Below, one piece after another: positions 12,201 to 23,569 of a stretch of DNA of 64,000 nucleotides (position 1 is its first letter; every line of letters begins with the position of its first letter). The position numbers and the translations under genes were made by a program. Below the pieces are notes generated by a model that made no database searches, had not been told where the DNA came from, and worked only from the letters and a program-made list of their open reading frames with translations. The stretch comes from Riptortus pedestris (lineage: Eukaryota > Arthropoda > Insecta > Hemiptera > Alydidae): positions 10,465,501 to 10,529,500 of the forward strand of contig CM032230.1 of NCBI GenBank assembly GCA_019009955.1. Direction: 5' to 3'.

Positions 12201-12630
12201 TTCAAATTAACAATGGCTAAGACAAATTGAAAGATAATGACACATTGTACACTACTAGTGACAAATAAAATACATTAATAATGTGCTAAATAAAGAAAAA
12301 AAATCAACTTCCAAAGATAGAAACAAGTTACCTTCCATGCATTCATTTATGGATTCGTAATCCGAGTAAGTCCTGGTTTCTGCCTTTGGTCCAGGCTGAA
12401 TGAGCATAATTGTGTGCGACTGGAACAAAATAAAACCAGAATTCAAATATATGATTTCAAATTTGATGACAGACATAAGTAAGAGAAGTATCCAAAAAAG
12501 GGGCGGAACAATCCATTCAACTCAATGTATATACTCATATAATAAGAAATAATTCGGTATTCATCTAGCTGAGAGAGAGAGGGGATAAAAATACTACATG
12601 GTTGAAACATAATAATAAGGAACTGACCAT
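9234..12630 (-). CDS. ERH: Enhancer of rudimentary homologue (ERH), 5' three exons, partial
   Basis: Exon 1 ends at 12628 with only the ATG coding (12630-12628, donor GTCAGT). Exon 2 is 12332-12419 (acceptor TTGTTCCAG, donor GTAACT) and exon 3 is 9234-9354 (acceptor TTTTCCAG, donor GTAAGC). Intron phases 0, 1 and 2 join without a shift into about 70 residues. They include [46 protein letters not shown] and DLSCL, which match the highly conserved ERH fold. ERH is a small dimeric nuclear protein of about 104 residues that works in RNA processing, including meiotic mRNA elimination and miRNA processing complexes. The last exon (the YNKDWIKEK region) was not found; it should lie to the left, perhaps outside the window. 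The UTR may have an extra intron, because a good acceptor precedes 12669. Identification is secure; the first exon is less so. Confidence 0.93.
9355..12331 (-). other. ERH intron 2
   Basis: A 2977-bp intron with GT-AG ends in phase 1. Apart from a SINE at 10745-10940 it is plain AT-rich DNA. The small open frames at 10586-10834, 11571-11792 and 11875-12063 show no domain and no codon bias. Confidence 0.8.
10745..10940 (+). mobile_element. Degenerate tRNA-like SINE in ERH intron 2
   Basis: Matches the SINE family at its head (GGCATGCGAGTAAAAACATT) and at its 3' part (TCCCACCCTGGCTAGAAAA; AAAGTGGACGTTAATA). The B-box region is deleted or mutated. Confidence 0.6.
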
Positions 12631-12669
12631 GTTCTTAAGCTTCAGTGGAGTAACGCCGGGCAAAACCTC

Positions 12670-13900
12670 CTATGAAAACAAATTCTGAAATCGAAGTAAG
12701 AAAAGCAGGACCAATCAAAGTTCGAGACAGCTCGACACTGCCTTCTCTATCAATACTTGACTAATAGGGGTCAACAATTTAAATGTTGATATAAATTGTT
12801 TCAATTAATTAAAGGAAAAGTAATTTCCCCTAACAACTAAAAATAAATAAAGACTAATAAAAATTATAAGAATAATAAATCCATACAATAACTCAAAAGC
12901 TTTTTTCCCTACTTTTCTGAATACAATAAGTTAAACCAAGCAGTAACTCACTTTTGTGTATCATCGATAAATAAAATGACAATATTTTTTTCTAAAAAAA
13001 ATGTTTACTCTTAGAATAGCTCATTACATTTTTAGTAAATATGTGGTTTATATATGTTTTCATAGATATCAAGGAGAGTGGGAAGCGCCAAGTGGGGGGG
13101 GGGGGGGATATGAATGTTTTTGGACAACCTGAGGAAGGGAGAATGAGGGATTCATTTAAAAAATAAATATAAAGCTAATACCAACTTGACAATTTGACTT
13201 TATTTATACAAACTACATATTTTGAAACATTATTGTTTTTAAAAAAAAGTTAGTCACGCAAGTAACGAATTGGGAATGTCCATCGTCTATTTCTACCCCA
13301 ATAAGATGCTTATGAAAACAGGAATTGAAACCTAAGCTGGGCATCAGGGGGGGGGGGGTTATAGACGCTTCTTTACTCAAAGTGAAAATTGAATGAATAA
13401 AAGTAAACTTCAATTAAAATGTGTAGAACATGCCCAACTGATTTAGCCTATGAACCCATTATACTTGTACTTATAAGTGCGAACAGTTCTTTTCAATGAT
13501 GAAAGTTAATAAATCAAAACATCGTATAACGCTGACTGACGATAATTTGGAAAATTCTTTAAGTCTTTGTATCAGTGGAATCAATCCAAACATTTCTGGA
13601 TTAGTTTCCCAAATATTCGGTGTCGTTATTCAACTTTCGTTGTTCGAAATAATTCCAAATTTTACGATTTAATTATAATGTTGTACCTATTTTTTTCATT
13701 TCATTTTATTATTTTAATGAATTGTATTATAATTACATTGCCGTATAATTTCATGTCTGATATCTATCGTTAAAAATTATGAACACTACTTACTTTAAAA
13801 TGCACTACTATTAAAAGCGGCCTGCGAACGTATTTGCACACTAAAGTTTGGCCCGCAACATGGTGGTAAGTTACCCACCTGGCCTAAAGTATGAGGAGTT
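12670..13900. other. Region upstream of ERH, no gene recognised
   Basis: Probably ERH 5' UTR, intron and promoter. It holds a G12 run near 13097-13108 and a G10 run near 13349. No TATA box or coding exon is convincing. Confidence 0.4.
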
Positions 13901-13904
13901 AGTT

Positions 13905-14050
13905 TTAATACACTGGCGAAGTTCCATAAAATTCTGTTTCGTAGTTTAGGTATGAAAAGGTAACAGACACTAACGTCAAAAATCGTTCGTGTAGCGACTC
14001 CATTTGTAACGAAAAAGATTCCTGAAATTTCGAGAAATAAAAATCAATGC
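13905..14050 (+). mobile_element. 3' tail of the CCCGGG-type retroelement family
   Basis: Parallels the 3' part of the copy at 46930-48530: TTCCATAAAATTCTGTTTCG, AAAAGGTAACAGACACTAAC, then TGAAATTTCGAGAAATAAAA. Tails of the type 'TTCATAAAATTCTGTTCAGC..GTAACAAACA' are common at the ends of RTE-like and related arthropod retroposons. Confidence 0.55.
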
Positions 14051-14359
14051 ACAGACAGAGGTGAAAATTTTATATGGAGTGCGTGCGTGCGTGTGATAAT
14101 AATGTGGTAATACATTAGTTTTTTTTACAATAGCCATATTAGGATGAATATACAATATATACAAGAATGTGCTTCAAACTCCCCAAATTGCCTTTTTCAC
14201 ATCTCGTTGTGAATATCACACCAAAGTCTGAAGAGGGTTTTTAACAGAGAGCTGTGAAAAGGGAGGCAGACCTAAACGTGGTTCATGTATACCTCTGATA
14301 TTACGAGTACATTCACTAGTAGCCAATTACTTCCTTATTTCTACCAATCTTAATATTTA

Positions 14360-14850
14360 AATGTTTTACATAAAACTAAAACTAGTTCGTTAATGGCAAA
14401 AATGTGGTTGGATGGAGGGGGATTTCGAACAATGTCATAGAATTAATCTTATGAAACATTTCAAGCTTAGCTCTAAGTTTTTGTATACGTTCTCTAGTAT
14501 ACCCCTTAAGTCCACTTATTCTTGGTCAGATTTCCGCCATTAACGGATATGATCATTATTGTTGAATGAAACCCTTAAATAAAAAATATCCCCAGGATAT
14601 CATTGTTAACTAAATAATGATATTCGTATAGCAAGGCTTCAATAGACAATTTCACTTCCCGTCTGGGCGTATTGTGCACTCACCAGAAGGAGGTTATATA
14701 TATATATACTTAGGTAGATAGATAGATATAACATTTTGAACGGACCTCATTTTCGTCATCTACTATGTAGGGTCGATGGACATTTGAGGACATTTTTTGA
14801 AAATCGCGTCATGAGTACAACCTCAATAGCTGATTTCCCTTAAGGAAGGA
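14360..14850 (+). mobile_element. Fragmented DINE-1-like remains
   Basis: A minus-oriented scrap (GTTCGTTAATGGC near 14386) and a plus-oriented 3' portion at 14697-14850 (ACGGACCTCATTTTCGTCAT; TCAATAGCTGATTTCCCTTA). The terminal palindrome is broken. Diverged and probably old. Confidence 0.6.
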
Positions 14851-15164
14851 CTAAAATGAGTTACTAATCAATCCCTTTCAACTATTTGATGACACCCCGA
14901 GAATAATTCAAATTATAATCATGGATAGCATTTATTATAATTAGATAGCATCTATAATGTACATATTTCCTGTCAGAAACCAATCCGACACACAATGTAA
15001 GGCTATTTATTTAATATTTTTTTGTTTGGTGACATTATATACGTAATAGAAAATGAGATTAAAAATCAATTTATATATTGCCTACATTTCACAGGAAATA
15101 AGCTAACACAATCAACTGTTTCAGTTTTTCGACCACTTCCGCTCACGCTTGATCTCAACTTATA

Positions 15165-15425
15165 GTAGACGTTTGTTGTATAAACGAGATGTAAGCTAAA
15201 GTTATAACAGAAATTAACAATTTTATTAGGCACTATTATGCCATAGTCATATATATTACAATTTCTATATTGGGATGTGGGGATTATAATGGAGGTCTCA
15301 AATGAAATCGGACTATTTCATTTTCTATACATTTTTTGGCAAATGTGCACAAAAGTTGTTTATTTTGCTAATCAGAGTAACTTTGTTCCGCCGGTGTTGC
15401 GGAACTCATTTAAATAAATAAGAAA
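15165..15425 (-). mobile_element. Minus-strand copy of the 290-bp retroelement unit
   Basis: The reverse complement matches the units at 46974-48142: GGAACAAAGTTACTCTGATT, TTGTGCACATTTGCC, and a CTCGTTTATAC motif. One unit only, with no termini seen. Confidence 0.6.
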
Positions 15426-15639
15426 TAACTTTTGTTCTATAAATTTGTCCAACATAACAATGTATAAAGCAAGCAATTTGCATATAAATATTATTATACC
15501 CAACAATTCATTCCAATGAATGAACTAGGTACCTGGTACCTCAGCGTATAAATTGATTCCAATCGAAGTTAATTTTTTATCCTTAATAATTCAAATCTAT
15601 GTCCTTTTCTTGACGGCAGTAACAGGTTGCACGAAGCGT

Positions 15640-16429
15640 AAAATATACGCCCCCCCCCCCATTCTTTCAAATATTAATTAACTAGAAATATTGCTTTTCT
15701 CTTATATATATTAAATACTTTATTTAATTAATACAATAATTATTCGTATTTACACTATTAGAATTCTTATGATTATGTAATTAGATTTGTTAATATAATT
15801 TAATGTAAACAAAATTGGCATTTAAAAAGTGTGGTAGGTTGGCTAACCTGAGCTTAGGGAGGTATGGCGGAAACTTCCTCTGTTCACTCACAAGTGTTAC
15901 CTTTACATCAGTGTGAGCTACTTAATCTAGTAGCACCTTTTATGATTACTAATATTCTAATGTTCTAAGTGTATGCATTAAACTCTTAGTACTGGTAGGA
16001 TACGAAGTAAGGAAAAGTTATTTCATTGTAACAGGAGAAATTATACATCTACCACTTTATAGGCAGGTTTGCGTCACCCGTTTTTGGCGGGAAAAACGTT
16101 ATAATCACTTCTGCCTCACACCTGCCAACCTCATACTGATTTATGTTACATGCCACTTAATGATTATACTTTTAGTATGTAGTGTTATTCTCAGAAAAGT
16201 GAATTTGTTTAATTTTCTTAAATAAATAATTTAAAATGATGAAGGCAGATTTAGAGTAATTGCTGGGGAAGTGTACGCAGTTATTTCTGCTACTTATTAA
16301 CACTGTCCCGTTAATATATAATACTTCACTGGCAATACAATTTGTACCATTGCGATTATAGAGTTTACTTTCCATACATTCAAATGGATATCTTTAATAA
16401 TGACATTCTGTATATAAAATAGCTGCTAA
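15640..16429. other. Unassigned stretch
   Basis: AT-rich, with a C12 run at about 15649-15660. A 34-codon frame beginning at about 15865 has a fair start context but no recognised domain and no splice partner. Confidence 0.4.
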
Positions 16430-16996
16430 CGTTGTGTTCTGGCCACTTTTGGGGAAAGACACGTTTATTCTAATTCTTGAATATGAACCGAGTTATTTGA
16501 GTTTTTCCGTTTTCAGCCTTCAGCAAACCCCTACTCATGTTACATACACAATACTCGGTTATGTAATAAAGCACATCATTCGAAGCTTAAATACCAAATA
16601 TTGTTTTCAAGAGACATATATTATACGAAATACTTGCAAATATGTTCTGGTGACACCCCTCCCCCTTCTTAAGTTTTTGAACTACTTAAATTTAATTGAT
16701 TGAGATAAAAATTATTCTGATTCATTATAAATTACAACACTAGATATAGTAAATAGTTTTCAATCAAATTAATACATTATATTGGGATATATTATAGTAA
16801 CTGCTTCTCTTTCCGGTAAGAAGTTGGCATAACTGTTTGTTTACATTTCAGATACTTTCCGTCTGGAGGTTTCTTTGTATTTATTCACTTAATGTTCACG
16901 GTGGTGTTGTGTTATCGGTATGTAGATTTATCTATTGTTAAACTTCACGCGGGAAATCTACTTAGTTTAAGCAGCCCCTGCGTCACGGACTTTTTA
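16430..16996 (-). mobile_element. DINE-1-like element, long form, 3' part missing
   Basis: The minus-strand copy keeps the 5' end (read on plus as GCAGCCCCTGCGTCACGGAC, ending at 16990) and the extra internal segment of the long form. It lacks the TA core and the palindromic 3' end. Confidence 0.7.
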
Positions 16997-17003
16997 TTAT
17001 TAA

Positions 17004-17046
17004 GACATCCCGAGCAATGCCGGGTATCTAAGCTAGTATATATATG
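17004..17046 (-). mobile_element. 5' tip of the CCCGGG-type retroelement
   Basis: The reverse complement reads ACTAGCTTAGATACCCGGC followed by ATTGCTCGGG, matching the start of the copy near 47467. It lies between two DINE-1-like pieces. Confidence 0.5.
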
Positions 17047-17049
17047 TAA

Positions 17050-17144
17050 TTTTGAAGGGACCTCATTTTCGTCATCTAGGCAGGATCGATGGACATTTGA
17101 GGCATGCGTCTCGAGTACAACCTTCCTTAAGGGAAATCAGCTAA
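17050..17144 (+). mobile_element. DINE-1-like 3' end fragment
   Basis: Keeps the conserved 3' block (GACCTCATTTTCGTCATCTA; CGATGGACATTTGAGG) and a deleted palindrome ending in CAGCTAAAAA. Confidence 0.65.
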
Positions 17145-17234
17145 AAAGAAGCTCAGCAAAGAGTACTACTTTTTGATACTTCCAGAATTATAAGAACATT
17201 CTCAAATTCCTGCTAAAGTTACCTTCATATCTGT

Positions 17235-17540
17235 TTGACCTCGCCCCCCCCCCCATTTCTGAACTTTTTTTTCTATACCAGTTATTTGTGCAGGAAGCAA
17301 ATGTATATAACAACATTTACAGAGCATCTCATGAGATTGGTTCTATACAATTTTTCGGTCAGACTTATAATAACAGAGATATTACGATTTTTCACCTATG
17401 TAAACCCCTCTCTCCGGTACATTTTCAGCCGTCAGCGACTCGATCTTATTGCTTTACGTAATATCGAATTTGGTAACCATCAAACAAGAATTTCGTCCGC
17501 TACAGCTCACGCACACACACATATATATTGTGTCATGAGT
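17235..17540 (+). mobile_element. DINE-1-like central fragment
   Basis: Diverged middle segment: TTATAATAACAGAGATATTA, TCAGCCGTCAGCGACTCGAT, GAATTTGGTAACCATCAAAC, then a CA/TA-rich core. The 3' end is nearly gone. Confidence 0.5.
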
Positions 17541-17769
17541 ACAATATAAATAGATAATTTACCTTTAAAAGAAATCTTATATTATATTATTTAAACAATC
17601 TTTTCGAAGAAAAATAGTGTCCCGCAATTGGTTTTTGAAATTTACTTAACTCGGTCGTTACCTTCATTTTTAGACCAGATGAGCAAAGTAAAAAATTACT
17701 TTCCTTTCAGAATATTATTTTCAATTTATATAATTTTAATATCAGGACTACTTAGAATTAGATTGTCTT

Positions 17770-17965
17770 CCCCGGGACAATGCATTTTTTGAATTTTTGG
17801 CGGGACTATGCTAGCGCATTGTGTGTAAACTGTCTGTATGGCCGCCATAGAAAAGGCTCCCTTTCACGAATTCCCTGAAATATAGTGGAATGACCCGATA
17901 GCAGCTGATCGGCGTCCCTATTGTTGAGCCAGCTACCTAAGCCCTATCAGCCCTCCTACAGATAA
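17770..17965 (+). repeat. Dispersed repeat, copy 1
   Basis: Matches 19025-19185 over about 160 bp (ATGACCCGATAGCAGCTGAT; GCTACCTAAGCC; TATCAGCCCTC). Unknown family; no termini recognised. Confidence 0.6.
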
Positions 17966-18082
17966 ATTTGATGTGACCTCATTTTGGCCATCTTCCAGGT
18001 AGAAGAGACGGGGCATTTGAACAAATAGTGCCCAGTACAATTTCAATACCTGAGTTTCCTACCCAGGGAAATCTTTAATTGC
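17966..18082 (+). mobile_element. DINE-1-like 3' fragment
   Basis: Diverged 3' block (TGACCTCATTTTGGCCATCT; TCCCAGGGAAATC-like end). It lies directly between dispersed-repeat copy 1 and the next full element. Confidence 0.5.
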
Positions 18083-18128
18083 ACTTTTATGCAGAATACT
18101 ACTGTATTTACAAAAAAAAAAAAAAAAA

Positions 18129-18817
18129 ACCGACACACAGGGGCTGCGTAACACTTACCTGAATATTAAGTGAATAAATACAAACGGTAATTAGAAATCT
18201 TTCAGTCGATTTTAATAAACTCCCAACAGAAAGCGTCTTAATTGTAAACAAACAGGTCTCTCATTTTCTCAGAGCTGAACAGATATATAAATTTTTCTCA
18301 CCAGAAAGAAAAACAATTACTGAAATATATCTGAATATAACATATTAATTTTATTGAAAACTATTTACTACATCTAATACTGTAATTTATAACGAATCAG
18401 AATAATTATTATCTCATCAATCAAATTTTAGTGGTCCAAAAATTTAAGACGGGGGGGGGGTTCAGGAACATATATGCATGCATCTCGTATAATAAAGGTC
18501 TCTGGAAAACAATATTTGGTATTTAAGCTTCGAATAATGTGGTTTATTATATAACAGTATTGTTTACGTAACACGAGTAGAAGTGGAGTTAACTGAAGGC
18601 TGAAAACTGCAAATATCTCGGCTAATATTCAATATAGAGAATAAATGTATATAACAATATTTATAGTACATTTCAATTGCAATACGAATGGTTCTATTCC
18701 CCTTCCCCTGGTTCGATTTCAGCCTTTAACGAACTTGATCTTTCTTTTTACATAAAACGACTATTATCGACTTTGGTAACGATTAAACAACAATTGCGAC
18801 CACTAGAGCGGTAACAG

Positions 18818-18875
<58 letters not shown>

Positions 18876-19007
18876 TCAGCAGTTTGTACGGACCCCATTT
18901 TCGTTATCTCCTAGTTAGGATCGATGGACATTTTAAGAAAAATTTCGAAAATCGCGTCATGAGTACGACCTCAATAGCTGATTTCCCTTAAGGGCAATCT
19001 GCTAAAA
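18129..19007 (+). mobile_element. DINE-1-like element, long form
   Basis: Nearly full length. The 5' end reads CAGGGGCTGCGTAACAC. An extra internal segment of about 450 bp holds a G10 run near 18455. A (TA)n plus (CA)n core lies at 18823-18875, and the 3' palindrome has one mismatch before TCTGCTAAAA. A deletion near 18700 removed part of the body. Confidence 0.75.
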
Positions 19008-19024
19008 GGCAGTTATGCTGCCAC

Positions 19025-19185
19025 ACCCTACTTTTTTGGCGGGAAACCATGGCCTGTACTCGCGCCTTAAAATCCCCCCTTTCATATATTGCCTGGAATC
19101 CAGTGTAATGACCCGATAGCAGCTGATCTTCCTTGCTCCTTCCTATTGTGTGACTGGCTACCTAAGCCTTATCAGCCCTCGTTAA
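19025..19185 (+). repeat. Dispersed repeat, copy 2
   Basis: Second copy of the block at 17770-17965 (AATGACCCGATAGCAGCTGA; TGGCTACCTAAGCCTTATCA). The two copies flank a long-form DINE-1-like element. Confidence 0.6.
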
Positions 19186-19560
19186 TGCCATTCGCTGACC
19201 CCGTTGTCAGGAAATACCAGCCTGTTCCCACCAGCTCTATTCACCAGAGATTGGCTCCCTAGGACTGCCCAGTTCAAATCCTACACAATACTTGCCCCAT
19301 CATATTTTCCCTTAACCCCTTGACTACCATTTATTAAATTTTTGAAATTTTTCATGATTGTGATTTTTTTTGTGTGTTTAGTTACCTTCTTTTAAGTTTA
19401 AAAACGAAGGGAAACAATTTTCTGGTTGGGGCGGGGGTCAAAACAGGTGGGACATATAGTATGTCCCAGTGGTATTTCATGGATGGGTCATATTGTCTCA
19501 TTGGTATTTTCTGGATGGTAACTTTTGCCCCACTTGTAATTTTCTCTCTCAATAAAAAAA
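19186..19560. other. Unassigned spacer
   Basis: No domain in any frame. The two opposing open frames around 19374-19607 read through part of the next repeat and are not genes. Confidence 0.4.
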
Positions 19561-20086
19561 AGTCCGTCACGCAGGGGCTGCGTACACTAAGCAGATTTCC
19601 CACGTGAAGTTTTACTGTAGAGACATCTGCCTAATAACAACTGTAGTAGTAAGAAACCTCTAAACCTAAAACATTATTTAGGGCGTAATAACCCTTTCCC
19701 AAAATTAACCTATTACCTCTAGGAACGATAGTTGGGTTATGGAAACGGCCGCCAGAGCTCTCGTCGGAAACTCCGAACATAGCCTATTGGTGACACGCAG
19801 AATACAAATGCAAATATCTCGGTTAATATTCAAGATAGAGAATTAATGTATGGAACAATATTTATAGTAAATTTAATTTGCAATAAGATTGGTTCTATAC
19901 AATCTTTTGATCCGACGTATAGTAACGGAGATATTTCGAATTTTCGAAAATCCTCCCCTCTAAACCCCCCTCCCACTGGTCCGATTTCAGCCGTTAACGA
20001 ACTTGATCTTTCTTTTTACATAAAACGCTTAAATATGAAGTTTGGTAAGGATCAAACAAAAATTGCGACCGCTAGAGCGGTAACAG

Positions 20087-20151
<65 letters not shown>

Positions 20152-20290
20152 TATATATATACAGATTTGAACGGACCTCATTTTCGTCATCTACTAGGTA
20201 GGATCGTGGGACATTTGAAGAAAAATGTCAAAAATTCCGTCATGAGTACAACCTCAATAGCTGATTTCCCTTAAGGGAAATCTGCTAAAA
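19561..20290 (+). mobile_element. DINE-1-like element, short form, reference copy
   Basis: The best full copy. The 5' end GTCCGTCACGCAGGGGCTGC contains a small stem (CGCAG/CTGCG). A subterminal GCAGATTTCCC follows, inverted with respect to the 3' end. The body has the conserved ATATCTCGGTTAATATTCAA block and the ACCGCTAGAGCGGT palindrome. A TA core of about 55 bp lies at 20092-20147. The conserved 3' block leads to the perfect palindrome GATTTCCCTTAAGGGAAATC followed by TGCTAA. Subterminal inverted repeats, a microsatellite core, a 3' hairpin and no coding capacity match the plan of DINE-1/INE-1 and other Helentron-derived elements. No target duplication is clear. Confidence 0.85.
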
Positions 20291-20301
20291 AGCATGATGA
20301 A

Positions 20302-20834
20302 CTGAAAGATAATAGAATTTTATTAGAGATCAACAAACTTTATTAACAAACAAATAGAAAGCTTCATTCTAATTGAAAAAAAAAAAAAAAAAAAAAAAAT
20401 CAGGCCTCACAGAAGTATTTATGAAGTGTGATAAGGTGCTGAACATTGTGAGCATAAAGGAATGTTGCAGTTTGTGCATTTTAACTTTGCTCTTTTCCCA
20501 ATGCAATTTTGTGAGCACCATGCACATCGGCATCGCGTCTGCCCTAGTGGAAATTGACCGCCAATATTATGTATCAGTCGTGTAAAGTTTTGATGACCTT
20601 CCTCTTCTAAACTGATGTTTGATAGTGCGATATTGCTTTCCATATGAAATAAATGATTCAGTAAGTGCAACCAAGAACTGTAATAATTATGTCTTTTTCT
20701 TGTGTAATCCATATGGATGATCCATGCATTGACAACTGCAACCATGAGAACGCGATAGAAGACTTTTTCCCACCATTTCAAAGACTTTCTGCCAAAATCA
20801 GAAGTGACCTTTTCATCTGAATGTAATTCCGTGT
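20302..20834 (-). pseudogene. piggyBac-type transposase, C-terminal part
   Basis: A frame of 120 codons (20781 down to 20419) begins KWWEKVFYRVL and ends with a Cys-rich domain, C-x-C-x2-C then C-x2-C..C-x2-C-x4-H. It matches the last segment of piggyBac transposases (NAWI helix, then zinc-binding tail). The catalytic aspartate core is absent. The rest of the same gene is on the far side of the DINE-1-like copy at 20835-21474. Confidence 0.85.
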
Positions 20835-20980
20835 ATTAGCAGATTTCCCTTAAGGGAAATCAGCTATTGAGGTTGTACTCATGATGCGATTTTCGAAATT
20901 TTTCTTCAAATGTCCATCGATCCTATCCAGGAGATGACGAAAATGAGGTCCGTTCAAAACTGTATATATATATATATATA

Positions 20981-21049
<69 letters not shown>

Positions 21050-21474
21050 CTGTTGCCGCTCTAGCGGTCGCAATTTTTGTTTGATCGTTACCTTTTATGT
21101 AATAAGAAAGATCAAGTTCGTTAACGGCTGAAATCGGACCAGTGGGAGGGGGGGTTTAGAGAGGAGGATTTTCGAAAATTCGAAATATCTCCGTTACTAT
21201 ACGCCGGATCGAAAAAGTGTACAGAATCAATCTTATTGCAAATTAAATTTACTATAAATATTGTTATATACATTTATTCCCTATCTTGATTATTAACCGA
21301 GATATTTGCATTTTTATGAAATTTGGGCCGATAACGGATTTTTGAATTTCCCGCGAAAAGCTAGTTCGGCCCTTTGCCGTCATTGTTTGGCTCTCCTATG
21401 GAGATTTCTCTACTGTATAACTTCACGTGGGAAATCTGCTTAGTTTACGCTCCCCTGCATGGCGGACTTTTTTT
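20835..21474 (-). mobile_element. DINE-1-like element inserted in a piggyBac relic
   Basis: A full minus-strand short-form copy. The 3' palindrome is at about 20841-20860 and a long (TA)n core at 20966-21045. The 5' end is at about 21460-21474. The piggyBac coding remains lie on both sides in the same orientation, so this copy inserted after the piggyBac. Confidence 0.8.
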
Positions 21475-21815
21475 GTTGTTTCAGATGTCTCAGTCGAGGT
21501 CGAGTCGGTACAAGTCCGAGATGAAATGTATCATGAGGTGTTGTCCAAATAACATTACCATTGCCGGAAGTATGTAAAACCGTACCAATGTCGTTCTTCG
21601 TGACATTATCATCATCAGTCTGACTGTCACTGTTTACATTCAAGGGCTACTTCTTCATCTGAATCATCAGAGGGAACCTATTCCTCCTCCGTATCTCCCT
21701 TAGCTCTTCTTCTTCTGTAAAATTACTCTTTCGAGTGTAATCCATCTTTTTGAGCTCTTCTTCTGTATAATATGTCTTTCTACTCATATTTCTAAAATAA
21801 AATAAAATAAATCAA
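21475..21815 (-). pseudogene. piggyBac-type transposase, N-terminal part
   Basis: On the minus strand the frame opens near 21788 with a start and an acidic, Lys-rich N-terminus. After a frameshift it continues as SDSQTDDDNV and HTSGNGNVIW, typical of the region before the piggyBac core. About two thirds of the usual 500-600 residues, including the catalytic residues, are missing. The right end of the element is cut by the next DINE-1-like copy. Confidence 0.7.
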
Positions 21816-21820
21816 TAAAA

Positions 21821-22597
21821 GTCCGTCACGCAGGGGCTGCGTAAACTAAGCAGATTTCCCTCGGGAAGTTTAGTAATAGATAAATATACATACTGCTAAC
21901 ACAACTACACCGTGAATAAATACAAACGGAAATAAGAAATGTTTCATCCAATTTCAATAACCTGCCGACAGGAAGTGTTAGGTTAGAAATGTAAACAAAC
22001 AACAAAAGGTTAGAAAGAAAAACAATTACTGAAATATATCAGAATATAACACATTATTTTATTGAGAACTATTTACTATATCTAGTACTGTAATTAATAA
22101 TGATTCAGAATAATTGTTATCTCAATCAATAAAATTAAAGTAGTTCAAAACTTTAAGATGGGGGGGGGGGTCGCCAGGGCATATTTGCATGTACCTCGTA
22201 TAATAAAGGTCTCTTGAATACAATTTTTGGTATTTAAACTTCCAATAATGTGATTTATTATGTAGCAGAGTATTGTTTACGTAACATGAGTAGAAGTGGC
22301 GGTTTGCTGAAAACTGAAAAATGCAAATATCTCGGTTAATATTCAAGATAGAGAATAAACGTATATAACAATATTAATAGTAAATTTAATTTACAGTAAG
22401 ATTGGTTCTATACCTTTTTCGATCCGTGCACAATAACGGAGCTATTTCGAATTTTCGAAAATCCCCCCTTTAAACCCCCCCTCCCACTGGTCCGATTTCA
22501 GCCATTAACGAACTTGATCTGTCTTTTTACATAAAACGGTTAAATATCGAGTTTCGTAACGATTAAACAAAAATTGCGACCGCTAGAGCGGTAACAG

Positions 22598-22659
<62 letters not shown>

Positions 22660-22785
22660 TTTTGAACGGACCTCATTTTCGTCATCTACTAGGTAGGATC
22701 GATGGACATTTGAAGAAAAATTTTGGAAATTCCGTCATGAGTACAACCTCAATAGCTGATTTCCCTTAAGGGAAATCTGCTAAAA
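21821..22785 (+). mobile_element. DINE-1-like element, long form, full length
   Basis: Begins GTCCGTCACGCAGGGGCTGC and ends with the perfect palindrome and TCTGCTAAAA. It holds the long-form insert with a G10 run near 22160 and a TA core at 22602-22656. The best reference for the long subfamily. Confidence 0.85.
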
Positions 22786-23006
22786 ATGCATCAGACCAAT
22801 GCAAAAATGCTGATAAGAGAATGTTGGCCACAAAGGAAGTAAATCAAGGTTGACTATACCAAAATTTTTCAGTTTGTGACATACAAATTTGGTAATACTT
22901 TTAACTTCCCACAACACTGAACCAGCAGAAAAACACAGAAGTTGTCCTTGATTTTTTTTCAACTATTTTTCGTCAATACTAAACAAGAACGTTGAAACAC
23001 AAAAAA

Positions 23007-23529
23007 GTCCGTCACGCAGGGGCTGCGTAAACTAAGCAGATTTCCCACGTGAAGTTTTACAATAGAGAAATCTGCCTAGTAATAACCTATTCTCACGAGG
23101 ACGAATAGTTAGTGAAATGGCCACACTAGCGCTAGTGCGCTCGGCGGAAACTCCCAAACATAGCCAACCACACTCACAATACAAATCCAAATATCTCGGT
23201 TAATATTAAAGATACAGAATAAATGTATAGAACAATATTTATAGTAAATTTAATTTGCAATAAGATTGGTTCTATACACTTTTTTGATCCGACGTATGGT
23301 AACGGAGATATTTCGAATTTTCGAAAATCCCCCCCTCTAAACCCCCCCTCCCACTGGTTCGATTTTAGCCATTAACGAACTTGATCTTCCTTTTTACATA
23401 AAACGATTAAATTCCGAGGTTGGTAACGATCAAACAAAAATTGCGACCGCTAGAGCGTTAACAGACAAATATATATATCTATATATATATATATATATAT
23501 ACATATATACATAATAGAGATATATATAT

Positions 23530-23569
<40 letters not shown>

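Noticed and set aside
13859..13864. Plus-strand ATGGTG followed by a perfect donor GTAAGT, like a tiny first coding exon sharing a promoter with ERH
   Set aside because: No downstream exon in a fitting phase was found among the repeats that follow, so chance is more likely.
15865..15969. 34-codon plus-strand frame starting MAETSSVHSQ
   Set aside because: Too short, no homology recognised, no splice partner.
20910..21131. Open frames rich in Tyr-Ile repeats in several places
   Set aside because: Translations of (TA)n cores inside the DINE-1-like elements.
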